Shown: positions 1-10,492 of the stretch, in pieces | How positions within the stretch are numbered: position 1 is the stretch's first letter | How the letters are laid out: every line of letters starts with the position of its first letter | Source of the DNA: Buxus sempervirens | Lineage: Eukaryota; Streptophyta; Magnoliopsida; Buxales; Buxaceae | Assembly: GCA_947561395.2 (NCBI GenBank) | Contig: OX387185.1 | Location: 44,340,602-44,404,601, forward strand | DNA: 64,000 nucleotides | Direction: 5' to 3' | Position numbers and translations under genes: made by a program | The notes under the pieces: generated by a model | Told to the model about the DNA's origin: nothing | Databases searched by the model: none | Seen by the model: only the letters and a program-made list of their open reading frames with translations

Positions 1-608
1 CGGACTTGATCCTGAATATTTAATGTAAATGAATTTTATGGTTTTGGATACTCCTTTTACTTTGTGATGAATGTGTTTGAGTTGAAACTTAGCACGTATA
101 ATGAGGTCATCATGTATACATACATGTAAATTAATTCCCACTGGTTTCTTAATGTGGTGCATTTCACTAGTGAAGCCCGTCACTGTTTTCATAAAAATTA
201 ATTGAGAAAATGACTTCTCAAAATTTTTTTTGAATACCCTTTTTTTTTGTGAAGCAGCTTTTTGCTTAATTAGAAAAGAAATTGATTTTGATATATTTCG
301 AATTAAAAAAAAAAAACTACATTTTCTAAGTGCAATCAACATTTAATACCACTCTACATCACATATTCATTTATAATTGGTAGATCACAGTAGTGCATGT
401 ATGTCCCCCATTTAGAGTGTCAATTCACACAAAATTGTTCAAAAGTTAGGAATCTATGACCTTGACCCATCAACCTGCCCCCACCCACACTTAGATGTAT
501 CCGTATGAACTGGTTTTGACTCCCTATTTGATGTAGGACAAGTGGGTCCCACGTTGTAGAATAATTAGTTAAAAGTATCATTCTTATTTGAGTTTTTTAG
601 AATTAAAT
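1..608. other. AT-rich intergenic DNA
   Basis: No gene or recognisable element. The stretch is AT-rich, with several short poly-A and poly-T runs. No open frame shows a familiar protein motif on either strand. Confidence 0.6.
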
Positions 609-651
609 TTGTTTCCCTTACTTTTTTTTGGTAACATTGTTTCCCTTACTT
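609..651 (-). mobile_element. Ultra-short L1-like insertion stub with 15-bp target duplication
   Basis: The 15-bp sequence TTGTTTCCCTTACTT occurs at 609-623 and again at 637-651. Between the copies lie only about 13 bases: a T run followed by GGTAACA. Read on the minus strand this is TGTTACC followed by poly-A, the same 3' end as other L1-derived stubs here. A target duplication around an A-tail is the mark of target-primed reverse transcription, so I infer a retro-insertion truncated to its last few bases. Confidence 0.6.
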
Positions 652-684
652 ATTTGAGTTGTATTATGTCTGTAAGTAGTTTTA

Positions 685-858
685 GGTTGCGTTTCAGATT
701 ATTGCTTAATTAAGCACTTAATTTCAACTTATGACTTATTTAACCATTTTTTGTATGTAAAAAATAATTAAATAAATTATAAATTGAATATAAAAAAAAT
801 GGTTAAATAAGTCATAACTTGAAACTAAGTGCTTAATTAAGAAATTCCAAACGCAGTC
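685..858. mobile_element. Tourist-like (PIF/Harbinger) MITE
   Basis: A 174-bp element bounded by TTA at 682-684 and 859-861, the 3-bp target duplication typical of PIF/Harbinger. Its ends are inverted: GGTTGCGTTT at the left and, reverse-complemented, GACTGCGTTTGG at the right. The arms, including the shared AATTAAGCACTTA block, pair over most of the length. The subterminal sequence matches the right end of the larger element at 2765-4805, so both belong to one TIR family. Confidence 0.75.
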
Positions 859-861
859 TTA

Positions 862-2761
862 GACTTTGATCTTGACTCTTAGTTGTTTACTATGACTCCT
901 AATTTAGTAGGTTTCTATCATGTCTTGGGTCTTTAGGTTGTATTTGGAACCTTGGATTTGGGGAGAAAAGAAAAGAAAATGCGAAAATTTAATTTTCTCT
1001 TGTTTGGTTTAGACGAAGGAAAATGAAATTTTCTTTCCAATGTAAAAAAATTTTTCTCCAAAAAAGTAGGAATTTTGAAAGAAAAGAAAATTCCCCATCA
1101 CTTATCATTATTCACACGACCCACCCACCCCACCACTAACTAATTATATAGAACAGTCAACACTGAACTTTCATTACAGCCGTAATCGCCCAAGTGAAGT
1201 TACAATGTCCGAAAGGTACGTGGAGATATCTTTGTCAATTCCCTGTTGAAGGCACGTCCAGATCCTCCGAACCTGCAACATCAAAGCTGCAAGTGGTCCT
1301 GGGATCCTATTGTCCATGGGGTTCTGGGTGTCGCTGCATGCATTCAATCGATACTAGAAAAGCCCGAAAGGAGAAAAGAAGAGTCCCATCCTGCCTTGCG
1401 TCTCTGTCGAAGGCCATGTGAAGCTTGTCTAAACAAATGCAGTTTTTAATGGCAGTGTTCGAAACCAGACCTTTCCAAGGGGCCCTTTGATGGCTGCTTG
1501 AGCAAAAATGGAGTCAAAATACTTCTTTGCAGCGATAGCCATAGATGGCTTTGATGGCTGCTTGAGCAAAAATGGCTTTCAAGCATGAGGGGAGGCCCGG
1601 TACTTGGTTTTTCTTCGTTGATCACATGCATGTTGTCAGTTCTAGGAGGGGGTTGGAACCTTTGAGTGTGTGGCCCAGAAAATTGTTGTGTTAATTCGTT
1701 TGATGAGAAATTAATCTGGGGAATGTGCATGTCACGTCGGATGGTAGGAAAGACATGTAACATGTAATGATGTACTTGATGTGTTGAGATCTACTTCTAA
1801 AATGAATTTCTCTTTTAAGGGTTTTCCCCCACCTGAAGCTCAAGGTTTGAACGAGGGAAGCTTCAATTGCTGAGTAGTTTCACACTCAGATGGGGGTTTT
1901 CATTACTTTCGGTTTTGTTTTGATTCCGAAAGTAACAAATCGAATTAATTAGTTCGGTTCGATTTTGGGTTGAAGGCTCAGTTAAAATTAACTGAACAGA
2001 ATATATACTATATGATGTATCAGTATCTATTTATCTATACTATATTTAACGAGAGAAGCTTCCTTGGGAAGCGTGCCAAGCTTTGGGCACTAATTTGCCA
2101 AAAAACCCATATATTAAATTGTTAAGGTTTCATTAATATAGGGTTTCAACAATCACAACTCTGCCTCTTCTTTTAGAACCCAAGCAATTACAGCATCGTT
2201 TCCTCTCTCCACGTGTATAGTACTGCACGTGCACCTATGCTAGTTACTTTAATAAATTTATATTAATATATAATATGTCATATACATAGTAATGATCCAA
2301 TGACTGACAAGAGATGATAGTTACAATTTATTGTTTTTGTACCTATTGGTTGAAAGCAATGGAAATAGGTGAAATTAATTGGCCAACCCAAACCAAATCA
2401 AACTGAATGTGCAATTTGGGTTGGTTTGGGTTTAGGGTTTTACATTTTTTTTAGTTTAGTGTTCGGGTTGGTATAATCGGTTCTCAATTCGGATTGATTT
2501 GATTTTGGGTGGGCAATCAGAAACCTCAGTTTGGTCTTAGGTTGAATCAAACCTGAACCAAACCGGACCAAATTGCACCCCTAGATGCCAAAATGGCAAT
2601 TACTGAGCTCAATCAAAACACGTTTCTGACAGAAACAAGCCTGGGTTGAGGTGGCCCCAAGTTTAGCCCAGCCTAAACGTCTCTGGTGCGGATTGGGCCT
2701 AGAACATGTCGTAACCCATAATCAGTCACTTAGTAAAGTCTAGTTGCAGGTGCCACAGCAC
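862..2761. other. Intergenic region with degraded repeats
   Basis: No supported gene. About 932-1090 resembles one end of a small transposon (AGGTTGTATTTGGA followed by AAAGAAAA-rich sequence). A 26-bp unit containing GATGGCTGCTTGAGC is repeated at about 1487 and 1551. Around 1900-2000 and 2370-2586 the sequence is full of GGTTTGGGTT/CCAAACC-type motifs, ending in GCACCCCTAG, as in old hAT-type MITEs, but I could not fix both ends. Open frames of 67-105 codons here show no recognisable protein. Confidence 0.4.
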
Positions 2762-2764
2762 TAA

Positions 2765-4805
2765 GGTGGCGTTTGGGATTGCTCATGCTTATGGGTAAGT
2801 ACTTATTAGATAAGTTGGCTTATTCAAGTACTTATCCGTAGTGGTAAAAAAGTGCTCATTTTAAAAAATTGATGTTTGGTAAACATATTTAGTTAAGCAC
2901 TTAATAAGATAATAAGTACTTTTTAATTAAGAAAGGTGTTTGGTAAACATGTATCAAAGCACATACATTTTCACTAATGGTAAACACTTATAAAAATATA
3001 TTATATTTATGTATATGTATGGATAGGGATCATAATGGGGCAAGTTACCCATTTAACCCGCTTTAACCCTAATGGTTAAGGTTTGGTATTGCCATTTTTG
3101 GGTTAGGGGCAATTTCGGGTTTAGCCCAACCTGCTTGAGTCTGTCCCAAATCCGACCTTATTGTATTAAAATATCCTTTTTATATTTTAATAAAGAATTC
3201 AAGTGCTTTATCCCAACAACCACTTTCTACAAACCCCCAAATAATACTGTTCCATGAAATTATATCTTTTTTTTTTCCATGGAATTGAAGATTTCAAAAG
3301 CTTTATCAATCATGAGGTGATGAACATAAGCTATCATCATAATGTTCCATGAGATTAAATCTTTCCACTTTAGTCCATTGAAAATTTTCTCTGCAACATC
3401 CAAGTGTCCTAACTTAGAGTACAAATTCATCAAATAATTCGAGACAAAAATCAAAATTTTTTTGTCCTTCCTCTAGAAGTTTTACCATCAAAGAGTGAAT
3501 CTACATTGCATTTACTAGCGACATCACATCGGAACACAATTTTACAAGAATAGTGAAAGTATAAGAATTGGGTAATATCTTTAATGAGAAAAAATCACCA
3601 TAGAGACTTGCGAAGAGCTTCAGAGCATGCAAAGGCTGAGAATTCTTTGAATAACAGGAAATCATGGCTGTCCATGTGATTACATTCTTACACCGAATCG
3701 GAATCGTATCAAATATCCCATGCGCTTCCGAGATGAAACCCAATTTCAAAAATCCCACAATCATCAATGTATAAGATGTCGAATTCTTTTGGGGCATTCT
3801 TTCAAACAACTAGTGAGCAGAATTTAACTTACTGGATTAGATAAGAACCTTCAACATTGCATTCCAAGACGCTTGATTTCAGTGAGACATTTTTTCAAAC
3901 ACCTCCTTGGCTTTGTTTATTTCCCCAACTTGGCCGTATTCTGTTATCATCTTTATTTGGGAGGTGGCCGATCCTTCAAAAGAGTAACCAATCAACATAT
4001 ACCAAAATGAATTAAAATAGGAACGATCGTTCCACACATAGATGAACAATATTCCCAATTGGCATTCGGCCATTGCAGTAAATGATCTGAGTATGCGAAT
4101 GACAGAGCATTTGGGAGGTTGTTATGTTCTTCATCTCTGTAATAGCCACGTCATCTCTCTCTCTCTCTCTTTGAAAATCGTATTCTGAACAACCATGGCA
4201 AACACAAACCCAAAGCCTCACGCCATCTTGATTGCCTACCCTCTCTAAGGCCATCTAACTCTGTATGTCTGTCTCGTCCTCAAGCTTGCATCAAAGGGCT
4301 TCATCATCACCAGACAACCAAAGCCCATCCTGGTAGTGGCGATGATCTCTTTACAAAAATCCGTAAGTCTGTTCTCCGGGTCCATTACCACGCCATAAGG
4401 GACGGCCTTCCTCTCGACTTCAATCGGTAACTCAAACACTGTGACAATTGAGGAAGAAGAGAAAGATGACAATAGGAGAGAGCGCGATCGATATCATCGG
4501 CCTTTATTCGGATCATTGAACAAGGCGATTGAAAGATGTGAACAAATCTTCAATGGCTACAGGTGGTTGAGTTGGGAACGAAGATAAAGAGCACGAGCTT
4601 GAATCTGTCGGGAAGCAGCAGCTTCCCGCATAAGTGGAAGGAGAAGCTCTTGAAAGGGGCTTCTCCTTATGGATCTTGTTCCTCTACTGCTTACGGGTAA
4701 GCAATTAACCATTTTATATAACCAAACATATTTTTAACTTAAGAAAGCACTTAAATAAGTTATAAGTTGAAATAAGTGCTTAATTAAGCAATCCCAAACG
4801 CAGCC
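2765..4805. mobile_element. PIF/Harbinger-type non-autonomous element carrying a PPR gene fragment
   Basis: A 2041-bp segment flanked by TAA at 2762-2764 and 4806-4808, the 3-bp target duplication of PIF/Harbinger read on the other strand. The left end GGTGGCGTTTGGGATTGCT and the reverse-complemented right end GGCTGCGTTTGGGATTGCT match at 17 of 19 positions. Subterminal regions share the AAGCACTTA motif with the MITE at 685-858. No transposase is visible. The interior holds a broken pentatricopeptide-repeat gene piece on the minus strand (3255-4075), so this looks like a Pack-type element that took up host coding sequence. Two short hairpins near 4610-4670 (arms GGGAAGC/GCTTCCC and GAGAAGC/GCTTCTC) are unexplained. 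Confidence 0.65.
3255..4075 (-). pseudogene. Pentatricopeptide-repeat (PPR) protein fragment, broken
   Basis: Three minus-strand blocks (about 4073-3879, 3809-3501 and 3454-3260) read as consecutive PPR motifs: GEINKAKEVFEKM, then MPQKNSTSYTLMIVGFLK and NVITWTAMISCYSKN, then LGHLDVAEKIFNGL and DLISWNIMMIAYVHH. Intact PPR proteins are organellar RNA-binding proteins of many 35-residue helical repeats; the alternating motif lengths suggest the PLS class. Here only about 270 residues survive. A TGA follows the EKMSH block and the pieces lie in different frames. The fragment lies inside a transposon with inverted ends, so it was probably captured. The open frame at 4245-4472 on the same strand is not PPR and I do not recognise it. 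Confidence 0.75.
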
Positions 4806-4808
4806 TAA

Positions 4809-5206
4809 ACTTTCCTGAATGCGCCTTCTTAGCCTTATTCAAAGGGCCCCAATATATGCAGCATGGAGCATTGAATGGGACTATGGAATGGAAGAAGAAA
4901 ACTAATCAATATAACCTGAGAATGATTGGTACATGGAAAAGAAAGCAACAAATTAAAACATGCATGTACCAGCAATTCGGATTTGGCAAATAGGGGAGGA
5001 CAAAGGTGGATGGGTTGGCAATATGTGGAACATTGTAAAGATGATGAGATGACCAATCTGTGGTAGGTGGACCTGTCTGGGTACTGGCAAAGGATATTCA
5101 TGTGTCCACCATTGAATTGGGTCTATGTTCCTCCCCCCTGGGCCTTTCATGGTGGTTAGATTTTGGACAAAGGCAGTCACACCCCTGATTCATGAAGTGG
5201 GGGAGC
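4809..5206. other. Intergenic DNA
   Basis: No gene recognised. Overlapping minus-strand frames at 4835-5180 show no known motif and look like chance frames. The stretch ends at the poly-T tail of an L1 fragment. Confidence 0.5.
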
Positions 5207-5700
5207 TTTTTTTTTTTTTTTTGGTAAGACCTGGTAGAAGGAAATATAGTCTCAAATCCCTTCAAAGGAAATATTTAATGAGAAAAAGAGCAATAAAATA
5301 TTTAAAAAACCCAAATAAATTAATGGAAGAAATCAGGACACAATCTATCCAGAAAAAGTCTGTCCATGATTAATTACATCAGAAGATGTTATGTTACAGA
5401 CCTAAGACTTCACTTGTTCCATTTGCAAGAGAATGGCAAAAATGATATTATAATTTAATAGTCTCAAAATCCCTTCAATTTATCAAAAGGAAATATTTTT
5501 ATGAGAAACAGAGTACGAAAATATTTTGAAATCCAAATAGATTAATGGAAGAACTCTGGGCTTCCGCCATTTTCGCATTTGTATTGCCAATCTTGTGTGC
5601 GATTGCACTAAGCAAATTCCCATCATCATCTCTAACTACTGCACCAATTGCAGGAAACCATCTTTCCTTGATTACATCAGAAGATACATGAGTCTAGATT
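5207..5700 (-). mobile_element. L1 retrotransposon 3' fragment with RNase H piece
   Basis: A run of 16 T at 5207-5222 followed by GGTAAGAC is the reversed 3' end of an L1-type element (sense TTACC plus poly-A), as in the longer copy at 32.6 kb. About 5545-5660, read on the minus strand, gives IGAVVRDDDGNLLSA and NAKMAEAQS, the start of the RNase H-fold domain found at the C-terminus of plant L1 polyproteins. Blocks near 5250-5390 and 5458-5700 are similar (TAGTCTCAAA...CATCAGAAGAT), suggesting an internal duplication. I see no target duplication beside the tail, so the 5' limit is uncertain. Confidence 0.55.
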
Positions 5701-5785
5701 CAGAATTCATGAATTTAAAACCTTAAAAAAAAAAAAAATCTAAATTGCGCCATCATTGATGACAATGATAAAATTCCAAATCATT

Positions 5786-5845
5786 ATCTATTCCATCAAG
5801 TTCCGATCCCATTACCAAAAAAAAAAAAAAAATCTATTCCATCAA
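5786..5845 (+). mobile_element. Ultra-short L1-like insertion stub with 14-bp target duplication
   Basis: ATCTATTCCATCAA occurs at 5786-5799 and 5832-5845. Between them are 32 bases, a short unique piece ending CCCATTACC and then a long A run. The tail follows TTACC, as in the other stubs. Confidence 0.65.
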
Positions 5846-5854
5846 TGTGGATGG

Positions 5855-5893
5855 CCCATTGGTTTTTTTTTTTTTGGTGGACTCCCATTGGTT
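5855..5893 (-). mobile_element. Ultra-short retro-insertion stub with 10-bp target duplication
   Basis: CCCATTGGTT occurs at 5855-5864 and 5884-5893, flanking a T run plus GGTGGACT. On the minus strand it ends CCACC plus poly-A. It lies only about 10 bp from the preceding stub and has the opposite orientation. Confidence 0.5.
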
Positions 5894-6677
5894 CATAATG
5901 GTTAATCAAAACATTACTCATTGAATCCAACTCTATATTAGTTGCCTCTATGGATGGCAACAGTTCTCGTTTGGTTTTGAAGGAAACTGAAACTGAAACC
6001 GAACCAAAAGTGCATCAGTTTTTTTAGCATATATAAAACAAAAACTGAACCAAAATCAATTAATACAAACCCAAAACTAACCCCAATAAATTGGGTTTGG
6101 TTCGGTTTGGTTACCATTCTTAATTGGTGGCCTAACTTAAACATGTGTATATGTATAGTTTGACCTTAAATTAACTGAAAATCGAGCTGAAACTGTATTA
6201 GCTCTCCTAGTATAAAACCTAAACAATTGATTAATATTAACCCAAAATTGACCCTCTATATGGGTTCTGGTTTGGTTTATTGGTTTTAACTGAACTGTTT
6301 CCGTCGCTACTTGCTTCTACTCTTAAATGAATGCAAAGCAAGAACCAGGACCAAAATCATCTACAAACACATTTCATCAAATCGCATCTCATTTGGTGAT
6401 TGTTTCATACTGATTTGATTCTTTTTTTCTCTAGAAGAAACAGAACCTCATCATTAATTTTAAAGATTGATAATTATGACAACCTATTGGTGGTGTTAAG
6501 TCAAAGTCCACTATCTTGCTTATGTATAAAAAAGATAAAATTACTTATCAATAACTTAAGTTATTAGTCTAGTGATAAACACTTTACACAACCACCAAAG
6601 ATATTTTACAAATTGCATAGTTGGATTCAAATCAGACCTTGAAATGCGTAATTGTTGTGCACCTGAAGACTAATTAG
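5894..6677. other. Intergenic DNA with possible hAT-type MITE
   Basis: Between about 5945 and 6310 the sequence is rich in GGTTTGGTT/AACCAAACC motifs, with ATGGATGGCAACAG near the left and CTGTTTCCGTCGC near the right, as in old hAT MITEs. I could not identify a target duplication. The remainder is plain AT-rich DNA. Confidence 0.3.
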
Positions 6678-6685
6678 TCAAGAAC

Positions 6686-7390
6686 CAGTGTTTAAAAACC
6701 CGGAAAGGCCTAGTAATTAAATCGGAAAGTTACCTATCCTTGTAACTCGGCAACTCAGACCTAGTTACTAGCTTGTAATTACAAAATTAATATTAATATT
6801 TTCAAATAGAAAAATATTAAAAAATTAAACAAAAGTTTGAACGTTTTTATATTAAAAATATAAGTTATAAAACCAATATTTATAAAAAGTGTTTTAGATT
6901 TGAGTTTTTATTCTCCTTAATCTTATCCATGATTAAGAGTTTTAAATTTTTAAGAGCCTTGTTCATGATACTCTTACTCTTACAAATCAAGATCCAAAAA
7001 TGTAAGTTTAGATTCAAAAGAATTTTTAGATTTTAGAATTCCTTTGGAAAGGAAACCTCTAATTATAGACTGTTTTAATGAGATATTTTCCAAAAATATA
7101 GTTTAGATTTAAAGAAGTTTGTAGATTTGAGATTCTTTAAGAAGGAAACCTCTCATAACGGAACCTTAAGTTAAAGGAAACATATTTGTTTAACGGAAAA
7201 TTCAATTTAGACCTTGTTAATTGGACGAGTTTCTTAAAAACTCGAACAAGTTTTCAGGTAACTTGTCCTTATAATCCGGTTAAAAGCTAGTTAAACTTGC
7301 CCTAGTTTTTAAGGCGAGGTTACCAGCACATCCACCTTTCTGAGTTAATCGGCCGTGTATTCCAAATAACTGACTGGTTTTAAAACACTA
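6686..7390. mobile_element. hAT-type non-autonomous transposon
   Basis: A 705-bp element with inverted ends: CAGTGTTTAAAAACC at the left and, reverse-complemented, TAGTGTTTTAAAACC at the right. It is flanked by 8-bp near-identical repeats, TCAAGAAC (6678-6685) and TGAAGAAC (7391-7398). An 8-bp duplication with CAGTG-type ends is the hAT signature. No transposase frame is visible, and the interior is AT-rich. Confidence 0.65.
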
Positions 7391-7470
7391 TGAAGAACTG
7401 TACAAACATTGAACGATGTCACACGTGTGTTCTACACGTGCGAATATACACACTCCCACACAAAGGAGTT

Positions 7471-7723
7471 GAAATCATCTGCCATGCTTCCCTCAATTGC
7501 TTCCTGAAGTGGTCGTGCATGAGATGCTACGATGTGGAGCATCTCCCAACCACTGTTTTTTGCTTGTCATAAATGCAATCAAGTGGGCTCCATATGAAAA
7601 AACAGTGGAACCCATTTGATTGCATTTATGACAAGCAAAAAATAGTAACCGTGAGATACTCCACATGGCAGCATCTCACGGCCATTGCAGATACCAATTT
7701 AGGCAAGCATGGCAGAAGATTTC
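7471..7723. repeat. Fold-back repeat (long hairpin) upstream of the BG1-like gene
   Basis: Two arms of about 110-120 bp are inverted around a short centre near 7590-7600. The best-matching stretch, GCTTGTCATAAATGCAATCA, appears forward at 7563-7582 and inverted at about 7617-7636. Outer blocks CTGCCATGCTT and GGAGCATCTC also recur inverted. A diverged partial copy is at 10401-10492. It behaves like a fold-back MITE; a transcript would form a long hairpin. It ends about 600 bp before the start codon at 8339. Confidence 0.65.
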
Positions 7724-8338
7724 ATTCCCACACGAAGGTATATAAGTGCCCACTACTTCCTACACGACACGATGGGTTTCACCATCATTCCCACAACGTA
7801 CGCCATTGTGAGAAACCCGACACCACAAAAAGAAAAAGATAAAGGGAGGGAGAGGTGGTAATAATATTCTGGTTCCAGGGATTCAAAAAGCCTTCTTGGA
7901 TGTAATAAAAATTATATCTTTATACAATTTGAACCCATTTCTACGTATAAGTTGACCACAAATGCACAAACCGAGAATCCAAGGATACAAAGATCTCCGT
8001 CCCTACCACCCACCATAGCACAAGCTCTGTTCACGGCAGCTGGTATACCAGATGGCCGAAATCAGATCCTATCCTCTTCCTCTTCTCTCCACTGTTAGAA
8101 AGGCAAAGCAGACATGAACATGAAGTGGGTCTCGCCAAAATCTGATGTGATATTCTGTATCATTCAAATGATAATTAAAGGTCACCTCCAACCACTCTCA
8201 ATCATCTCCACAAGTCTCTCCCAAACCTCACAATTATATCTCATTTTAAGCTTCTCTCCTCCTTGTGTCTCTCTCAGCTAGCACAATCCAGTAACTCACT
8301 TACAGTCTTCAAATCCCATCTCAGAAACAACCCTAACT
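7724..8338 (+). promoter_or_regulatory. Upstream region and probable 5' leader of the BG1-like gene
   Basis: About 600 bp between the fold-back repeat and the start codon. The last 150 bp are CT-rich (CTTCTCTCCTCC, CTCTCTCAGC), as is common in plant 5' leaders. AATTATATCTC near 8230 could serve as a weak TATA-like site, but no canonical TATA box is obvious, so the promoter position is inferred. Confidence 0.35.
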
Positions 8339-9262
8339 ATGCCCATCTTAGGTTTTTCAGACACCAATAAACTTTACAAGAAGTCCACCCACAGGAGGAA
8401 GGATTCTTGTCAACTCAACGTGTTTGAGGCTGAACGGTGCGTTGGCAGCATCAATGGCGCTTCCGTCTGTTATTCAGGCACGGGTTTTCATCAGAAGACC
8501 ATGACAGGAGAAAAGCTAGTGTGGGGAGGAGGAAGAACAAGCTTTGACATGCGGCCCATGAAGAGCTCTTTTCCTTCGCAGTCTTATACGGCCGAAAAGC
8601 AATTGAAGGAGAAGAAGCAAAAGCAACCCAGCTCGCCAGGTGGGAGACTTGCCAGTTTCTTGAACTCCATTTTCAATCAAGCAACTTCTAAGAAGAAGAA
8701 ACCAAAGTCTACAACACCGTCTGTGAAAGATGAAGAGGAGAGCCCGGGAGGGAAGAGAAAAAGGAGGAACAGCATCAGTCATTTCCGAAGTGTCAGCGCT
8801 GGAGATTCCAAGCCATTATATTCTTCTTCAAGCTCCGGTTTTAGAACACCTCCCCATTATACAAACACTGCAACAAAGGTCTATAAGAACATTAATGGAG
8901 GATATCCAGATCAGAAGCAAGTTGTGTCCCAGTCCAAGTGCAATGTGGGATTAAAGAAGGAGGTCATGGATTATGGAAATGGTGGCCTGGATTTGGCATG
9001 GCTGGATGAGAAATTTCTTGCCAAGAAGAACTTCAACGATAGGATTTCCGAGAAAGACAGGACTTGGGTTGATCACTATCCATCAGAGAAGAAGGGTTTT
9101 GGTAAGTTTGATGACGGTGATCAATGGAGTGATTCAAGCTCTGATCTGTTCGAGCTGCAGAACCATGATTTCGGTTACTACTCGAGAGACCTTCCAGTCT
9201 ATGAGACCACCCATATGGACAGCATCAAAAGAGGAGCAGCCATTGTTAATGGCTGCGTTTAA
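8339..9262 (+). CDS. BIG GRAIN 1-like protein
   Basis: An intact single-exon frame of 307 codons. The N-terminus (FSDTNKLYKKSTHRRKDS, residues 6-23, then VFEAERC) matches the LYxKSFHRRxDSGELDVFEA block of the plant BIG GRAIN 1 family, and SPGGRLASFLNSIF (99-112) is its second conserved block. A basic patch KRKRRNS lies at 138-144. The C-terminal part has SDSSSDLFEL (264-273) and LPVYETT (285-291), also family hallmarks. BIG GRAIN 1 proteins, first studied in rice, act at the plasma membrane and promote auxin transport or response and organ size; they have no known catalytic activity. The length and the short N-terminus suggest the E-type members. ATG 8339 is the first start in frame and opens directly into the conserved block. 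Function is by family only. There is no adjacent partner gene. Confidence 0.8.
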   Translation: MPILGFSDTNKLYKKSTHRRKDSCQLNVFEAERCVGSINGASVCYSGTGFHQKTMTGEKLVWGGGRTSFDMRPMKSSFPSQSYTAEKQLKEKKQKQPSSPGGRLASFLNSIFNQATSKKKKPKSTTPSVKDEEESPGGKRKRRNSISHFRSVSAGDSKPLYSSSSSGFRTPPHYTNTATKVYKNINGGYPDQKQVVSQSKCNVGLKKEVMDYGNGGLDLAWLDEKFLAKKNFNDRISEKDRTWVDHYPSEKKGFGKFDDGDQWSDSSSDLFELQNHDFGYYSRDLPVYETTHMDSIKRGAAIVNGCV

Positions 9263-9566
9263 TACTCCATAAATATTCCCTTTAGATTGATCGTTGTTTT
9301 GGATCGATGTTCGAAGCTATTAATGTAATCCGTTCTTCAAAGATCTTTTTCTTTGTTGGTTTCGTTCTTTCCGTTGCTAATTAATGAGTAATAAGACCAA
9401 AAATCCTTTTTCCTGTAGAATTCACGTTTCCCAGAAAACATTTGTGGAAAGGTGTTAAACGATTTCCCATAAATTGGGAGACATGCACGGAAACACATCA
9501 GGTGCACCATTCTGCTGAAATTTAGTATGTTGTTTGTCGTTTCTTAACCAGTATTCTCCCAAGGTC
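9263..9566. other. 3' flank of the BG1-like gene
   Basis: Probable 3' untranslated region and downstream DNA. TTAATGTAATCC near 9320 and TAATGAGTAATAAG near 9380 could act as plant polyadenylation signals. No other gene is visible. Confidence 0.4.
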
Positions 9567-9618
9567 GTCCACATGCATCTCTTTTTTTTTTTTTTGGTAA
9601 TGTCCACATGCATCTCTT
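9567..9618 (-). mobile_element. Ultra-short L1-like insertion stub with 15-17-bp target duplication
   Basis: GTCCACATGCATCTCTT occurs at 9567-9583 and 9602-9618. The insert is a T run followed by GGTAAT, i.e. ATTACC plus poly-A on the minus strand. The repeat is perfect, which suggests a fairly recent event. Confidence 0.7.
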
Positions 9619-9802
9619 GCTGTTTCCCATCTGTCTCTAAGATATTGTTGTCCCATGAAATTCTCTCATTTAGGATCATGATCCACTCATGGCATATAAT
9701 TCATGTTCTATCTCAATTTTAGCTATATACCCTTCAAATATTAAGACCACCACAAATCAGGAGTTTAAAACACAGTGATAGATAGTTACAGGGTAGTATT
9801 AG

Positions 9803-10191
9803 CACTACAAAAAAAAAGGTGAAATAGCAACGCCTCTTATAACAGCATTAATATAAAAGTGCAGTTACAAATGCCTTAATATGGCATTTCAATAAATTAT
9901 CTTATAGCGGCATTTTTCTCTAAAATGCCATAATAAGTATTTTAATAATAATTTTTTATAACACCATTTGTCTATAAATGTCGTAATAAGTTACTTTATA
10001 GCGGCATTTTTCTATAAAATGCCGTAATAACTCATTTTATAATGGCATTTCTTATAAAATGCCATAATATATTATTTTCTGCAGATGAAATGCCGTATTA
10101 AGGCACTTATTACGGTACTTTTGTACGGTACTTTTGTACAAGTGCCGTTATATGAGGTGTGGCTATATCACTTTTTTTTTTTTTTGTAGTG
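9803..10191. mobile_element. CACTA-type MITE
   Basis: A 389-bp element whose ends read CACTACAAAAAA on both strands, flanked by TAG at 9800-9802 and 10192-10194. CACTAC termini with a 3-bp duplication define the CACTA (En/Spm) superfamily. The interior is made of about five related units of the type GCATTTTTCTATAAAATGC, each itself palindromic (GGCATTT...AAATGCC), from about 9880 to 10150. These resemble the subterminal repeat arrays that CACTA proteins bind. No coding sequence. Confidence 0.85.
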
Positions 10192-10400
10192 TAGGTTAAT
10201 TTATAAATGCAAATGTTCATTTGTACTATTTTATAAAACCAACACCAGGGTTCTATCACATTTTATATTCAAAACGCCTTTCAATTTTATTTTATTTTGC
10301 CAATTTACTCTAATACCAATGTTTGTTATTGCCATGTGTAGGAGTATCATAACTAACAGAATGATATCTTCTGCTACGTTATCCTGAATTGGTCTATGAT

Positions 10401-10492
10401 TTGACCGTGAGATGCTGCCATGTGGAATGTCCTTCAGGCTCATCTCACAGACAAAGCAGGGACCGATTCAGGCTAGCATAGCAGAAGATTAA
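10401..10492. repeat. Partial copy of the 7.5 kb fold-back repeat
   Basis: GACCGTGAGATGCTGCCATG and, further on, AGCATAGCAGAAGATT match the right arm of the hairpin at 7471-7723 in diverged form. Only one arm is present. The two copies lie on either side of the BG1-like gene. Confidence 0.5.

Noticed and set aside
4245-4472. 75-codon minus-strand frame as a conserved protein
   Set aside because: It has a coding look but I cannot assign it to a family. It lies within the transposon carrying the PPR piece and may be another captured fragment.
5195-5222. The 16-T run at 5207 as another ultra-short stub
   Set aside because: No target duplication is visible next to it. It is better explained as the tail of the longer L1 fragment that includes the RNase H piece.
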